Assembly (NCBI RefSeq): GCF_008039575.1
Contig: NZ_VDUY01000007.1
Coordinates: forward strand, 1 to 64,000
Direction of reading: 5' to 3'
DNA from: Zeimonas arvi
GTDB taxonomy: Bacteria > Pseudomonadota > Gammaproteobacteria > Burkholderiales > Burkholderiaceae_E
DNA length: 64,000 nt
Positions 49,534-61,553 of the stretch are shown piece by piece. Numbering within the stretch: the stretch's first letter is position 1; every line of letters starts with the position of its first letter. A model generated the notes under the pieces. It did not search any database. It worked only from the letters and a program-made list of their open reading frames with translations, and had not been told where the DNA came from. The position numbers and the translations under genes were made by a program.

Positions 49534-50328
49534 TCAGCCCGCCAGCGCCTTCTCGACGGCCCGGCGTGCCATCACCGTGACCATCGCCGCCCGGTATTCG
49601 GCCGAGCCGTGCAGGTCGCTGTTGCATCCGGCCGGGTCGATCCTGGCGCCGGCGATCGCCTCGGGTCGGAAGTCGCGCGCGAGCGCCTGCTCCATCTCGG
49701 GCACGCGGAACACGTGCGAACGCACGCCTGTGACCGCCACGCGCACGCCGCCGGCGCCCTGGCTGACCATCACGCCGACCATCGCGAAGCGCGACGCGGG
49801 CTGCTTGAACTTCACGTAGGCCGCGCGTTGCGGGACCGTGAAGCTCACCGAGACGATCAGCTCGCCGGGCTCGAGCGCCGTGGTGAACAGGTCGGTGAAG
49901 AAGTCGTCGCCCGCGATCGAGCGGCGATCGGTCTTGACCGTGGCGCCCAGCCCGAGCACGGCGGCCGGGTAGCAGGCCGCCGGGTCGGCATTGGCGATCG
50001 AGCCGCCGATCGTGCCCATGTTGCGCACCATCTGGTCGCCGATGCCGCCGGCGAGATCCGCCAGCGCCGGGATCGCCTCGCGCACGACCTGCGAGCGCGC
50101 GACCTCGGCGTGGCGGGACATGGCGCCGATGACGACCGACGAGCCGCTGCGCTCGATGCCGGTCAGGCCCTTGATGCCCGACAGGTCCACGAGCGTGCTG
50201 GCCGAGGCGAGCCGCAGCTTCATCGACTGCACGAGGCTCTGGCCGCCGGCCAGGTAGCGGGCGTCTCCGCCGCCCGCGGCGACGGCCTGTCCGACGTCTG
50301 CCGGACGCTGGTATTCGAAATCGTACAT
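49534..50328 (-). CDS. coxM: FAD-binding medium subunit of a CO-dehydrogenase-type molybdenum hydroxylase
   Basis: 264 aa. MYDFEYQRPADVGQAVAAGG begins the VAO/PCMH-type FAD domain. The two FAD pyrophosphate loops are YLAGGQSLVQSMKLRL and MVRNMGTIGGSIANADPAAC. The C-terminal CO_deh_flav_C domain covers about 175–264. It relays electrons from the Fe–S subunit to quinone or another acceptor. It lies 24 nt after coxL. Confidence 0.92.
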   Translation of the reverse strand: MYDFEYQRPADVGQAVAAGGGDARYLAGGQSLVQSMKLRLASASTLVDLSGIKGLTGIERSGSSVVIGAMSRHAEVARSQVVREAIPALADLAGGIGDQMVRNMGTIGGSIANADPAACYPAAVLGLGATVKTDRRSIAGDDFFTDLFTTALEPGELIVSVSFTVPQRAAYVKFKQPASRFAMVGVMVSQGAGGVRVAVTGVRSHVFRVPEMEQALARDFRPEAIAGARIDPAGCNSDLHGSAEYRAAMVTVMARRAVEKALAG

Positions 50329-50352
50329 GTGCTGTCTCCTGGTCCGGGTTGC

Positions 50353-52710
50353 TCAGGCCATCTTGTTGGCAATGCGCCAGACGCGTTCGGCGGTGGCCGG
50401 CATCGGCACGCTGTCCACGCCCAGTGCGTCGGTGAGCGCGTTGATGAAGGCCGGCGGCGAGCCGATCGCGCCTGCCTCGCCGCAGCCCTTGACGCCCAGC
50501 GGGTTGTGCGTGCAGGGCGTGACGTGCGTGTCGATCGTGAAGCTCGGCAGGTCGTCGGCCCGAGGCATCGCGTAGTCCATGTACGAGCCGGTGAGCAACT
50601 GACCCGATTCGGCATCGTAGGCGCAGCCTTCGAGCATCGCCTGGCCCAGGCCCTGGGCCAGGCCGCCATGCACCTGGCCCTCGACGATCATCGGGTTGAC
50701 CACGTTGCCGAAGTCGTCGACCGCGACGAACTGGATGACCTTCGTGCGCCCGGTCTCCGGATCGACCTCGACCTCGCACACGTAGGAGCCGGCCGGATAC
50801 GTGAAGTTGGTCGGATCGTAGAAGGCGTTCTCGTTCAGGCCGGGCTCGAGCTTGTCGAGCGGGTAGTTGTGCGGGACGTAGGCGGTCAGCGCGACCTGGG
50901 CGAACGGTACCTTGCGGTCGGTGCCGGCCACCTTGAACTCGCCGTTCTCGAATTCGATGTCGCTGTCCGAGGCCTCGAGCAGGTGGGCCGCGATCTTGCG
51001 CCCCTTGGCGATGACCTTGTCGACCGCCTTGACGATCGCGGTGCCGCCGACCGACAGCGAACGGCTGCCATAGGTGCCCATGCCGAAGGGCACGCGGCCG
51101 GTGTCGCCGTGGACGATCTCGACGTTCTCGACCGGGATGCCGAGCTTGCCGGCCACCACCTGCGCGAAGGTGGTCTCGTGACCCTGGCCGTGGCTGTGCG
51201 AGCCGGTGAAGACCGTGACCGTGCCGGTCGGGTGCACGCGGACCTCGCCCGCCTCGAACAGGCCGGCACGGGCGCCAAGCGCGCCGGCGATGTTCGACGG
51301 CGCCAGGCCGCAGGCCTCGATGTAGCAGGAGTAGCCGAGGCCGCGCAGCTTGCCGCGCTTGGCCGCCTCGGCCTTGCGGGCCGGGAATCCGGCGACGTCG
51401 GCGAGCTTCATCGCCTTGTCGAGCGTGGCCGCGTAGTCGCCGGTGTCGTAGGTGAGCCCCACCGGCGTGGCGTAGGGGAACTGGGTGATGAAGTTGCGCC
51501 GGCGGATCTCGGTCGGGTCGATCTTCATCTCGCGGGCGCACTGCTCGACCAACCGCTCCACGACGTAGGTGGCTTCGGGCCGCCCGGCGCCGCGGTAGGC
51601 GTCGACCGGGGCGGTGTTGGTGAACACCGCCTTGACCTCGGCGTAGATCGCAGGCGTCCGGTACTGGCCGGCCAGCAGCGTGGCATAGAGGATGGTGGGC
51701 ACCGAGGACGCGAAGGTGGACAGGTAGGCGCCCAGGTTGGCGATCGTCTTGACCCGCATGCCCATGAACTGGCCCTGCGCGTCCATCGCCATTTCGGCGG
51801 TGGTCACGTGGTCGCGCCCGTGCGCGTCGGTCAGGAAGGACTCGGAGCGCTCGGCGGTCCACTTGATCGGTCGGCCCACGCGCTTGGAGGCCCAGACCAG
51901 CGCGGTTTCCTCGGCGTACAGGAAGATCTTCGAGCCGAAGCCGCCGCCGACGTCGGGGGCGATCACCCGCACCTTCGACTCCGGCAGGCCCAGAACGAAG
52001 GCGCTCATCAGCAGGCGCTCGACGTGCGGGTTCTGGTTGGCCACGTACAGCGTGTAGCTGTCGTCGTGGCGGGTGTAGACCGCGTTGGCCGCGCGCGGCT
52101 CCATCGCGTTCGGGATCAGCCGGTTGTTGACCAGGTCGATCCGCGTGACGTGGGCGGCCTTGGCGAAGGCGGCGTCGACGGCGGCCTTGTCGCCGTGGCC
52201 CCAGTCGTAGCAGACGTTGTCCGGCACGTCGTCGTGGACCGCGGCCGGCGCGCCGTCGGCGCCGGCCGGATCGACCACCGCGGCCAGCGGCTCGTAGTCG
52301 ACCTCGATCATTTCGGCCGCGTCCTTGGCCTGCAGGGCCGTCTCGGCCACCACCAGCGCGACCTGGTCGCCGACGTGGCGGACCTTGTCCTGGGCCAGCA
52401 CCGGGTGAGGGGGCTCCTTCATCGGGCTGCCGTCCTTGCTGTGGATCAGCCAGCCGCAGGGCAGGCCGCCGACCTTGGCCTCGGCCAGGTCGGCGCCGGT
52501 GAAGATCGCCACGACGCCGGGCGCCTCCCTGGCGTGCGACAGGTCGATCGACTTGATCCGCGCGTGCGCATGGGGCGAGCGCAGGAACACGCCGTAGGTC
52601 TGGCCGGGCATCACCACGTCGTCGGTGTACTGCCCGGTACCGGTCAGGAAACGCTGGTCTTCGCGCCGCAGCAGGGACTTGCCGATCGGCGAACTGGACA
52701 TGTCGGTCAT
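50353..52710 (-). CDS. coxL: Large molybdopterin subunit, form II CO-dehydrogenase-like
   Basis: 785 aa with the full xanthine-oxidase-family aldehyde/Mo domains (about 18–130 and 150–770). MCD-binding segments include [32 protein letters not shown] and the catalytic Glu745 in [12 protein letters not shown]. The active-site loop reads AYRGAGR (371–377), the form II signature; proven CO oxidisers (form I) have AYxCSFR with the Cu-binding Cys. So CO oxidation is possible but not assured, and another small substrate is quite likely. Confidence 0.9.
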   Translation of the reverse strand: MTDMSSSPIGKSLLRREDQRFLTGTGQYTDDVVMPGQTYGVFLRSPHAHARIKSIDLSHAREAPGVVAIFTGADLAEAKVGGLPCGWLIHSKDGSPMKEPPHPVLAQDKVRHVGDQVALVVAETALQAKDAAEMIEVDYEPLAAVVDPAGADGAPAAVHDDVPDNVCYDWGHGDKAAVDAAFAKAAHVTRIDLVNNRLIPNAMEPRAANAVYTRHDDSYTLYVANQNPHVERLLMSAFVLGLPESKVRVIAPDVGGGFGSKIFLYAEETALVWASKRVGRPIKWTAERSESFLTDAHGRDHVTTAEMAMDAQGQFMGMRVKTIANLGAYLSTFASSVPTILYATLLAGQYRTPAIYAEVKAVFTNTAPVDAYRGAGRPEATYVVERLVEQCAREMKIDPTEIRRRNFITQFPYATPVGLTYDTGDYAATLDKAMKLADVAGFPARKAEAAKRGKLRGLGYSCYIEACGLAPSNIAGALGARAGLFEAGEVRVHPTGTVTVFTGSHSHGQGHETTFAQVVAGKLGIPVENVEIVHGDTGRVPFGMGTYGSRSLSVGGTAIVKAVDKVIAKGRKIAAHLLEASDSDIEFENGEFKVAGTDRKVPFAQVALTAYVPHNYPLDKLEPGLNENAFYDPTNFTYPAGSYVCEVEVDPETGRTKVIQFVAVDDFGNVVNPMIVEGQVHGGLAQGLGQAMLEGCAYDAESGQLLTGSYMDYAMPRADDLPSFTIDTHVTPCTHNPLGVKGCGEAGAIGSPPAFINALTDALGVDSVPMPATAERVWRIANKMA

Positions 52711-52726
52711 GGTCGTTCTCCTGGCG

Positions 52727-53188
<462 letters not shown>

Positions 53189-53309
53189 CTGGGTCTCCTC
53201 TTCGGATCGTTTTCTCGCCGGCGCGGCCGGCGCAATGCCGGATGAATCATCGCATCTTCGCGCGGGCGCCGAAAGATTTGCCCCCGGCCGACCCGGTAGA
53301 ATTCCGGTC

Positions 53310-53876
53310 ATGACAATCAAGGCCGACAAGTGGATCCGCCGGATGGCGGCGCAGCACAAGATGATCGAACCCTTCGAGCCGGGCCAGGTGCGCCAGGTCG
53401 AGGGACGCAAGATCGTCTCCTATGGCACCTCGAGCTACGGCTACGACGTGCGCTGCGCCGACGAATTCAAGATCTTCACCAACATCAATTCCACGATCGT
53501 CGACCCCAAGGCATTCGACGAGAAGTCCTTCGTCGATTTCAAGGGGCCGGTCTGCATCATTCCGCCCAATTCCTTCGCGCTGGCCCGCACGGTGGAGTAC
53601 TTCCGGATCCCCCGCAGCGTGCTGACCGTGTGCCTGGGCAAGTCCACCTACGCCCGCTGCGGGATCATCGTCAACGTGACGCCGCTCGAGCCGGAATGGG
53701 AGGGGCATGTCACGCTGGAGTTTTCCAACACCACCCCGCTGCCCGCCAAGATCTACGCCGGCGAGGGCTGCGCGCAGATGCTGTTCCTCGAGTCGGACGA
53801 GGTCTGCGAAACCTCGTACGCCGACCGCGGAGGGAAATACCAGGGGCAGACCGGGGTGACGCTGCCGCGCACCTGA
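53310..53876 (+). CDS. dcd: dCTP deaminase
   Basis: 188 aa, full length. It deaminates dCTP to dUTP for dTMP synthesis. [20 protein letters not shown] is the usual N terminus, with [20 protein letters not shown], the substrate loop [20 protein letters not shown] (with the catalytic Glu in [13 protein letters not shown]) and [14 protein letters not shown] at the end. In relatives I recall dcd close to apbC; here about 9.7 kb of transporter and cox genes lie between. Confidence 0.95.
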   Translation: MTIKADKWIRRMAAQHKMIEPFEPGQVRQVEGRKIVSYGTSSYGYDVRCADEFKIFTNINSTIVDPKAFDEKSFVDFKGPVCIIPPNSFALARTVEYFRIPRSVLTVCLGKSTYARCGIIVNVTPLEPEWEGHVTLEFSNTTPLPAKIYAGEGCAQMLFLESDEVCETSYADRGGKYQGQTGVTLPRT

Positions 53877-53923
53877 GTCCCGGCGGGTCCTTGGCCGCCG
53901 GCGGCGTCTTGCGCGGGGCCTTG

Positions 53924-53952
53924 TTGCGACACGTTCGCAAAGCCGATATATT
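53924..53952 (+). promoter_or_regulatory. Promoter of the leuA leader
   Basis: TTGCGA (53924–53929), a 17-bp spacer and TATATT (53947–53952) form a good sigma-70 promoter. The predicted start is at or within 1–2 nt of the leader-peptide ATG at 53960, so the leader message may be leaderless. Confidence 0.65.
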
Positions 53953-53959
53953 GCAGTGC

Positions 53960-54076
53960 ATGGCGACCGTCTCGGCTCCCTTCCTCTCGATGCTTTTCCC
54001 GGTTTCCGGCAATCGGAAGCCCGGCAGCCTGCGCGCGCCAGCCGCGCTCGGCCTGCTACTGCGCCTAGCGCGCTGA
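53960..54076 (+). CDS. Leucine leader peptide of leuA (38 codons)
   Basis: Encodes [20 protein letters not shown], ending LGLLLRLAR. The last ten codons hold five Leu, two as CTA, which is rare in this GC-rich genome. Ribosome stalling at such codons under Leu-tRNA shortage is the classic sensor for leucine attenuation. No T-run terminator follows; instead a C-rich, G-poor stretch (54077–54100) suggests Rho-dependent termination. An internal ATG at 53990 (28 codons) is an alternative start. Neither has a clear SD. Confidence 0.65.
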   Translation: MATVSAPFLSMLFPVSGNRKPGSLRAPAALGLLLRLAR

Positions 54077-54156
54077 CACCCCCCTTTCCCCCATCCCCCG
54101 AGCAGTACCCTGTCTCCCGTCCACGAGGCGGGCGGCGCAGCATAGGAGCATCTTCC

Positions 54157-55707
54157 ATGGCCGACAAACTCATCATTTTCGATACGACCTTGCGCGACGG
54201 CGAGCAGAGTCCCGGCGCCTCGATGACCAAGGAAGAGAAGCTGCGCATCGCCAAGCAACTGGAGAAGCTGCGCGTCGACGTGATCGAGGCCGGCTTTGCC
54301 GCGTCGTCGAACGGCGACTTCGAGGCGGTCCGGGCGATCGCCGACGCGATCACGGAGTCCACCGTCTGCTCGCTGGCCCGGGCCAACGACCGCGACATCG
54401 CACGGGCGGCCGAGGCGCTCAAGGGGGCGAAGTCGGCGCGCATCCACACCTTCATCGCCACCTCGGCGCTCCACATGGAGAAGAAGCTGCGGATGACGCC
54501 CGAGCAGGTCCACGAACAGATCCGCCAGGCGGTGCGCTACGCGCGCAACTTCACCGACAACGTCGAGTTCTCGCCCGAAGACGGCAGCCGCTCCGACATG
54601 GACTTCCTGTGCCGCGTGCTCGAGACGGCCATCGACGAGGGCGCGCGCACGATCAACATCGCCGACACCGTCGGCTACGGCGTGCCCGAGCTGTTCGGCA
54701 ATCTGGTGCTCACCCTGCGCAACCGGATCCCGAACTCGGACAAGGCGGTCTGGTCGGTTCACTGCCACAACGACCTGGGCATGGCGGTCGCCAACTCGCT
54801 GGCCGGCGTGATGATCGGCGGCGCGCGCCAGGTGGAGTGCACGGTCAACGGGCTGGGCGAGCGGGCCGGCAACACCTCGCTCGAAGAGGTGGTCATGGCC
54901 GTCAGGACCCGCCGCGACTACTTCGACCTCGAGGTGGGCGTCGACACCACGCAGATCGTGCCCGCCTCCAAGCTGGTTTCCAGCATCACCGGCTTCCCGG
55001 TCCAGCCGAACAAGGCGGTGGTGGGGGCGAACGCCTTTGCGCATGCCTCCGGCATCCACCAGGACGGCGTGCTGAAGAACCGGGACACCTACGAGATCAT
55101 GCGCGCCGAAGACGTGGGCTGGAGCGCGAACAAGATCGTGCTGGGCAAGCTGTCGGGCCGCAACGCGTTCAAGCAGCGGCTGAAGGAGCTCGGCATCGAG
55201 CTCGAGAGCGAGCAGGAAGTCAACGAGGCCTTCCAGCGTTTCAAGGACCTGGCCGACCGCAAGGCCGAAATCTTCGACGAGGACATCCACGCGCTGGTGT
55301 CCGAGCAGGCAGCCCACCACGAGGCCGACGAGCGCTACCAGCTGGTGTCGATGGCGCAGTCGTCGGAGACCGGCGAGCGGCCGCACGCGCGGATCACGAT
55401 GACCGTCGACGGCGGCGAGACCACCTCCGAGGCCGAGGGCAACGGCCCGGTCGACGCGACCTTCAAGGCGATCGAGTCGAAGGTGGCCAGCGGCGCCGAG
55501 CTGATGCTCTACTCGGTCAACGCGATCACCACCGGCACCGAGTCGCAGGGCGAGGTCACCGTTCGGCTGGCCAAGGCGGGCCGGATCGTCAACGGCGTGG
55601 GCGCCGATCCCGACATCATCGTGGCTTCGGCCAAGGCCTACCTGAGCGCCCTGAACCGCCTGCAGTCGAGCAACGTGCGGGTGGATCCGCAGCGCGGTGG
55701 AGTCTGA
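54157..55707 (+). CDS. leuA: 2-isopropylmalate synthase
   Basis: 516-aa first enzyme of leucine synthesis (type 1 LeuA). The DRE-TIM barrel start is [20 protein letters not shown], with metal ligands in [17 protein letters not shown] (HxHxD-type) and [20 protein letters not shown]. The C-terminal regulatory domain (about 390–516) binds leucine for feedback. SD GGAG precedes ATG 54157. It sits behind a Leu-codon leader peptide and its own promoter. Confidence 0.96.
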   Translation: MADKLIIFDTTLRDGEQSPGASMTKEEKLRIAKQLEKLRVDVIEAGFAASSNGDFEAVRAIADAITESTVCSLARANDRDIARAAEALKGAKSARIHTFIATSALHMEKKLRMTPEQVHEQIRQAVRYARNFTDNVEFSPEDGSRSDMDFLCRVLETAIDEGARTINIADTVGYGVPELFGNLVLTLRNRIPNSDKAVWSVHCHNDLGMAVANSLAGVMIGGARQVECTVNGLGERAGNTSLEEVVMAVRTRRDYFDLEVGVDTTQIVPASKLVSSITGFPVQPNKAVVGANAFAHASGIHQDGVLKNRDTYEIMRAEDVGWSANKIVLGKLSGRNAFKQRLKELGIELESEQEVNEAFQRFKDLADRKAEIFDEDIHALVSEQAAHHEADERYQLVSMAQSSETGERPHARITMTVDGGETTSEAEGNGPVDATFKAIESKVASGAELMLYSVNAITTGTESQGEVTVRLAKAGRIVNGVGADPDIIVASAKAYLSALNRLQSSNVRVDPQRGGV

Positions 55708-55711
55708 AGCG

Positions 55712-57070
55712 GTGCGTGTACCGGAGTCGCGGCGCCCGTCACCCTGGGACCGTCGCCGGCCGCTGAAGGCGGCCGCGCTCTTCGTCGCGGTGCTCGGACT
55801 GGGCGTCGGCGCCGGGCAAGCCGGGCGCGCGCTCGCCCAGACGCCGGCGACGCCCATCGCCGCGCCGGCTGGCGAGCCCATCCGTCTTGGCCTGATCGAA
55901 GGCTTCTCGGGGCCCTTCGCCAATGCCGGCGACGCCGTCTGGCGCAACATCCTGTTCGCGGTCGAGCGGGTCAATTCGCGCGGCGGCGTGCGGGTCGGCG
56001 GGGCGTCGCGGCCGCTCGAACTGGTCCGTCTGGACAGCAAGGGCCAGGCCGAGGAGGCGCTGGTCATGCTGCGCCGGGCGGCCGACCTGGGCATGCCTTT
56101 CGTGCTGCAGGGGAACAGCTCCACGGTCGCGGGGGCGCTGGCCGAGGCGCTCGAGCGGCACAACGATCGCGAGCCCGGCAACCGCATGCTGTTCCTGAAC
56201 TACTCGGCGGTCGATCCGGTGCTCACCGACGAGCGTTGCAGCTTCTGGCATTTCCGCTTCGACGCGCACGCGGGGATGCGGATGCGTGCATTGGCCGACG
56301 CGCTCGCCGCCAACCCCCGGGTCAAGCGCGTCTACCTGCTGAACCAGGACTACAGTTTCGGCCGCCAGGTGGCGAAGCTGGCCCGCGAGATGATCGGCGC
56401 CCGGCGGCCCGACATCGCGTTCGTGGGCGACGAACTGCACCCGCTTGGGCGGATCAAGGATTTCGTGCCCTACGCGGCCAAGATCCGTGCCGCCGGCGCG
56501 GACGCGGTGCTCACCGGAAACTGGGGCAACGACCTGACCCTGCTGGTGCGCGCGGCCCGGGAAGTCGGTCTGGACGCCGACTTCTACACCTTCTACGGAA
56601 ACGGGCTCGGCGCCCCGGCGGCGATCGGGGAGGCCGGCGTGGACCGGGTGCGCGCGGTGGCCGAATGGCACCCGAATGCCGGGATCGCGCCTGCGCAGCG
56701 GATCTACGAGGCTTTCCGCGCGGCGTTGCGCGACCCGCGAGACGACTACTTCAACATGCGTCACGTGGTCATGATCGAGATGCTGGCGGCGGCGATCGAG
56801 GCGGCCGGATCGACCGAGGCGGCCGCGGTGGCCAGGGCGCTCGAGGGGCGTACCCATCGGGGCGAGCCCTACGAGGCCACGATGCGGGCCGATGATCACC
56901 AGATCCTGACACCGTTGACGGTATCGGTCATGCGTCGGGCCGGCCCCACGGCAGGGAAGGGCGCGCCGACCTTCGACCTGGAGGCCAGCGGCTTCGGTTT
57001 CGCGACCGAGCGGCGCTTCGAGGCTGCCGATACCGCAATGCCGCATCGGTGCGCGATGCGCCGGTACTGA
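55712..57070 (+). CDS. ABC-type branched-chain amino-acid-like receptor (periplasmic, orphan)
   Basis: 452 aa. A basic N terminus ([11 protein letters not shown]), hydrophobic core and ALAQT cleavage site precede a type I periplasmic-binding fold: [60 protein letters not shown]. The Livk-type ligand is unknown, and no permease or ATPase genes are linked. I chose GTG 55712 because GGAG lies 9 nt upstream; an earlier in-frame GTG at 55697 would overlap the leuA stop. Confidence 0.82.
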   Translation: MRVPESRRPSPWDRRRPLKAAALFVAVLGLGVGAGQAGRALAQTPATPIAAPAGEPIRLGLIEGFSGPFANAGDAVWRNILFAVERVNSRGGVRVGGASRPLELVRLDSKGQAEEALVMLRRAADLGMPFVLQGNSSTVAGALAEALERHNDREPGNRMLFLNYSAVDPVLTDERCSFWHFRFDAHAGMRMRALADALAANPRVKRVYLLNQDYSFGRQVAKLAREMIGARRPDIAFVGDELHPLGRIKDFVPYAAKIRAAGADAVLTGNWGNDLTLLVRAAREVGLDADFYTFYGNGLGAPAAIGEAGVDRVRAVAEWHPNAGIAPAQRIYEAFRAALRDPRDDYFNMRHVVMIEMLAAAIEAAGSTEAAAVARALEGRTHRGEPYEATMRADDHQILTPLTVSVMRRAGPTAGKGAPTFDLEASGFGFATERRFEAADTAMPHRCAMRRY

Positions 57071-57082
57071 GGCGAAAACTGC

Positions 57083-57088
57083 TATACT
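57083..57088 (+). promoter_or_regulatory. -10 element of the rpsO promoter
   Basis: TATACT (five of six matches) in CTGCTATACTCTC, giving a start near 57095 and an 80-nt 5' UTR before rpsO. No good -35 was found. The UTR length fits S15 autoregulation known in other proteobacteria. Confidence 0.5.
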
Positions 57089-57176
57089 CTCAAGGCTTTA
57101 CCCAAGCAGCACCCAGGCACGGCGTCGCATCCCGGCTTCGCCGCAAGTGATTCATCGATTCAATCAGGGGAAATTC

Positions 57177-57446
57177 ATGGCTGTCGCCAACATCGACAAG
57201 GCGAAGATCGTCGCCGACTACCAGCGCAGCACCTCCGACACCGGTTCGCCCGAGGTCCAGGTCGCTCTGCTCACCGCCCGCATCGTCGAGCTGACCGATC
57301 ACTTCAAGGCGCACGCGAAAGACCACCACTCGCGTCGCGGCCTGCTTCGCATGGTCAGCCGTCGTCGCAAGCTGCTCGACTATCTCAAGCGCACCAACGC
57401 CGACAGCTACAAGGCACTAATCGGCCGACTCGGGCTGCGCGGCTGA
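57177..57446 (+). CDS. rpsO: 30S ribosomal protein S15
   Basis: 89 aa, exact family length. It binds the central domain of 16S rRNA. Typical stretches are [40 protein letters not shown] and the [19 protein letters not shown] end. The start is ATG 57177; the frame is open a little upstream to 57147. A strong terminator follows, then pnp, the usual rpsO–pnp pair. Confidence 0.97.
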   Translation: MAVANIDKAKIVADYQRSTSDTGSPEVQVALLTARIVELTDHFKAHAKDHHSRRGLLRMVSRRRKLLDYLKRTNADSYKALIGRLGLRG

Positions 57447-57460
57447 ACCAGGCGCCAGGA

Positions 57461-57488
57461 AACCCGCAAGGAATCTTGCGGGTTTTTT
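57461..57488 (+). terminator. Intrinsic terminator between rpsO and pnp
   Basis: A perfect 10-bp stem AACCCGCAAG/CTTGCGGGTT, a GAAT loop and a T-run to 57488. pnp is thus reached by read-through or a separate promoter. Confidence 0.92.
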
Positions 57489-57560
57489 GTTTGTGGGGTT
57501 GCCGAAGAGGCGAACCGCGCCGCCGGCTGATCGCGCGGGCAATGCTCAAAAGGAACGCAA

Positions 57561-59687
<2,127 letters not shown>

Positions 59688-59891
59688 TCCGGGGTCGGCG
59701 CGTCCTGGCGAGGCGCCGGCTCCCTTTGGTTGCTCCGCGCACCCGGGCCGGCGCGAGGCCGCTGCCTCGCCGGGCAGGGTGCTGCCTCCCCGCTGCGCGG
59801 GGCTTGCTTCGCCCACCTCGGGCTTCCGCATCCGCCCAGTAAGGGGCTTCGCCCCGACGAGCAGGGGCCGCGGAATTCCTTGCGGTGGCGC

Positions 59892-61553
59892 TCAGCCGAT
59901 CAGCTGCCAGTGTTCGCCTTCGAGCTCTGCCAGGCCGTCGTCGCGAAGCTTGAGCAGGTGGGCACTCAGCGACCGCTTGGCCACCGGCCGGATCACGGGA
60001 TCCACGTCGTCGTAGGCGGTCATCACCAGTTCGTCGACCGTGACCGGCTTTCCAGCCGCGCTCAGCGCGTCGATGACCTTGGCTTCGCGCCCCATTCGAT
60101 GCGCGATCAGCCGTGCGACCTCCCGCCTGCCTCGCGAGATCACGTGCCCGTGCGCCGGCAGGATGAAGTCGAAGGGTTCGGTGGCCAACCGGTGCAGCTG
60201 CGCAACGTAGTCGCGCATGTCGCCGTCGGGCGGCGTGATCACGGTGGTCGAGCCGCTCAGGATGTGGTCGCCCGAGAAGAGCAGGCCGTCTTCTTCGAGC
60301 AGCAGGCAGATGTGGTTGGACACGTGCCCCGGCGTGTGCAAGACCCGCAGCGTGGAGTCGCCGACCCGCAGGCACTCGCCGTCTTCCAGCGTGCGCTCGG
60401 GCACGAAGGCCCATTGCGGATCGAAGTCCGGCCCCGTCGGGCGGCCGAGGATGGGCGCGCCGGTCAGGGCCTTCAGCGGCGCCGCACCCGGCGCGTGGTC
60501 GGGATGCGCGTGAGTGCAGACGATGGCTTTCAGGCCGCCGCCCACGATGGCCGCGATCCGCTCGATGTGGGCGGGCTCGTCGGGCCCGGGGTCGATGACC
60601 AGGTAGTCGCCCGGCTCGCCGATGATGTAGGTGTTCGTGCCGGGGCCGGTCATGCGCCCGGGATTCGGGGCGGTGAGCCGCTGCACGTGGCGCAGGAGCG
60701 GCACCGCGCGCTCGTGCTGCCAGTCGAGCGCGTGGACGATCTGACCGTCGGGGCTCACCAGTTCGAGCTCGCCGAAGGGCAGTTCGTCCTCGCTGAAGCG
60801 GGTCACATCCCCCCGCAGCAGGCCCGCGCGCGGGCACGAGAGCCAGTTGCCGGGATTCTCCTCGCAGTGACGCAGCAGGGCTTCGACGCTCTCGTACCGG
60901 GTCAGCGCGCGCAGCGTGCGGATCGTGGGAAAGATCATGTCGAATCCGCCGCGCTCGTGTCGCTCGAGCGCGTTTCGTGGCAACACCCAGGTCGGCTCGA
61001 ACTGCTCGCCCTCGTCGGCGACCGGGTGTTGCCCCTCGGGCATTCGCGCCACGAAGAACTGCGTGTCGAAGCGCTTGGGCATGTCGCGGTCGGTGACCCA
61101 GCGGCTGAGCCAGTACACCTCGTCGATCGCGAGCGCCAGGCCCTCGGCGGCCACGCGATCGTAGAAGCCGCCGTCGTCGTGGCGGGACATCCGGGCCGCG
61201 ACCTCGGCCAGGTCGACGCCAGTGCGCGCGGGGCGCGCGAGGAGCACGCCGAGTTCCTCGAAGGCCTCGCGCACCGCGGCGGTGGCGAAGTCGAGCAGGT
61301 CGGGCGACTGGTCGATGCGCGAGGCGATGACTGCCCGTGCAGCCGGCGAGCCATCGAGCGGATCGACGACACCGCCGGGGAACACGAAGGCGCCCGGCGC
61401 GAAGCTCGCCTTCGCGGAACGACGGGTCATCAGCACTTCGGGACCCTGCGGGCCGTCGCGCATCAGCAGGATGGTGGCAGCCGGGCGTGTGGCGACCGGG
61501 TCGCGCCAGTCGCGCAGGAACTTCTCGCGGCGAACGCGGCTCTCGGGCGTCAT
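59892..61553 (-). CDS. NUDIX hydrolase – metallo-beta-lactamase fusion protein
   Basis: 553 aa. The N-terminal NUDIX domain (about 20–215) has the box split by a long insert, FVFPGGVVDP then REAFEELGVLL (95–105), as in NUDT8/19-like CoA-type NUDIX enzymes. The C-terminal MBL domain (about 285–480) has the metal motif THAHPDHAPG (HxHxDH, 348–353), LHTPGHVSNHICLL and FSGDHIL, like LACTB2 endonucleases, and ends in a winged-helix-like region. The ATG overlaps the stop of the upstream His-rich gene (ATGA). The substrate is unknown. Confidence 0.85.
   Translation of the reverse strand: MTPESRVRREKFLRDWRDPVATRPAATILLMRDGPQGPEVLMTRRSAKASFAPGAFVFPGGVVDPLDGSPAARAVIASRIDQSPDLLDFATAAVREAFEELGVLLARPARTGVDLAEVAARMSRHDDGGFYDRVAAEGLALAIDEVYWLSRWVTDRDMPKRFDTQFFVARMPEGQHPVADEGEQFEPTWVLPRNALERHERGGFDMIFPTIRTLRALTRYESVEALLRHCEENPGNWLSCPRAGLLRGDVTRFSEDELPFGELELVSPDGQIVHALDWQHERAVPLLRHVQRLTAPNPGRMTGPGTNTYIIGEPGDYLVIDPGPDEPAHIERIAAIVGGGLKAIVCTHAHPDHAPGAAPLKALTGAPILGRPTGPDFDPQWAFVPERTLEDGECLRVGDSTLRVLHTPGHVSNHICLLLEEDGLLFSGDHILSGSTTVITPPDGDMRDYVAQLHRLATEPFDFILPAHGHVISRGRREVARLIAHRMGREAKVIDALSAAGKPVTVDELVMTAYDDVDPVIRPVAKRSLSAHLLKLRDDGLAELEGEHWQLIG

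Noticed and set aside
50353-52710. Form I (true CO oxidising) CoxL or xanthine dehydrogenase
   Set aside because: The loop is AYRGAGR and not AYxCSFR, and the three-subunit S–L–M layout with coxD, coxE and coxG differs from xanthine dehydrogenase.
55697-55711. Earlier GTG start for the periplasmic receptor
   Set aside because: Weaker ribosome site than GTG 55712, which has GGAG at a suitable distance; still possible.
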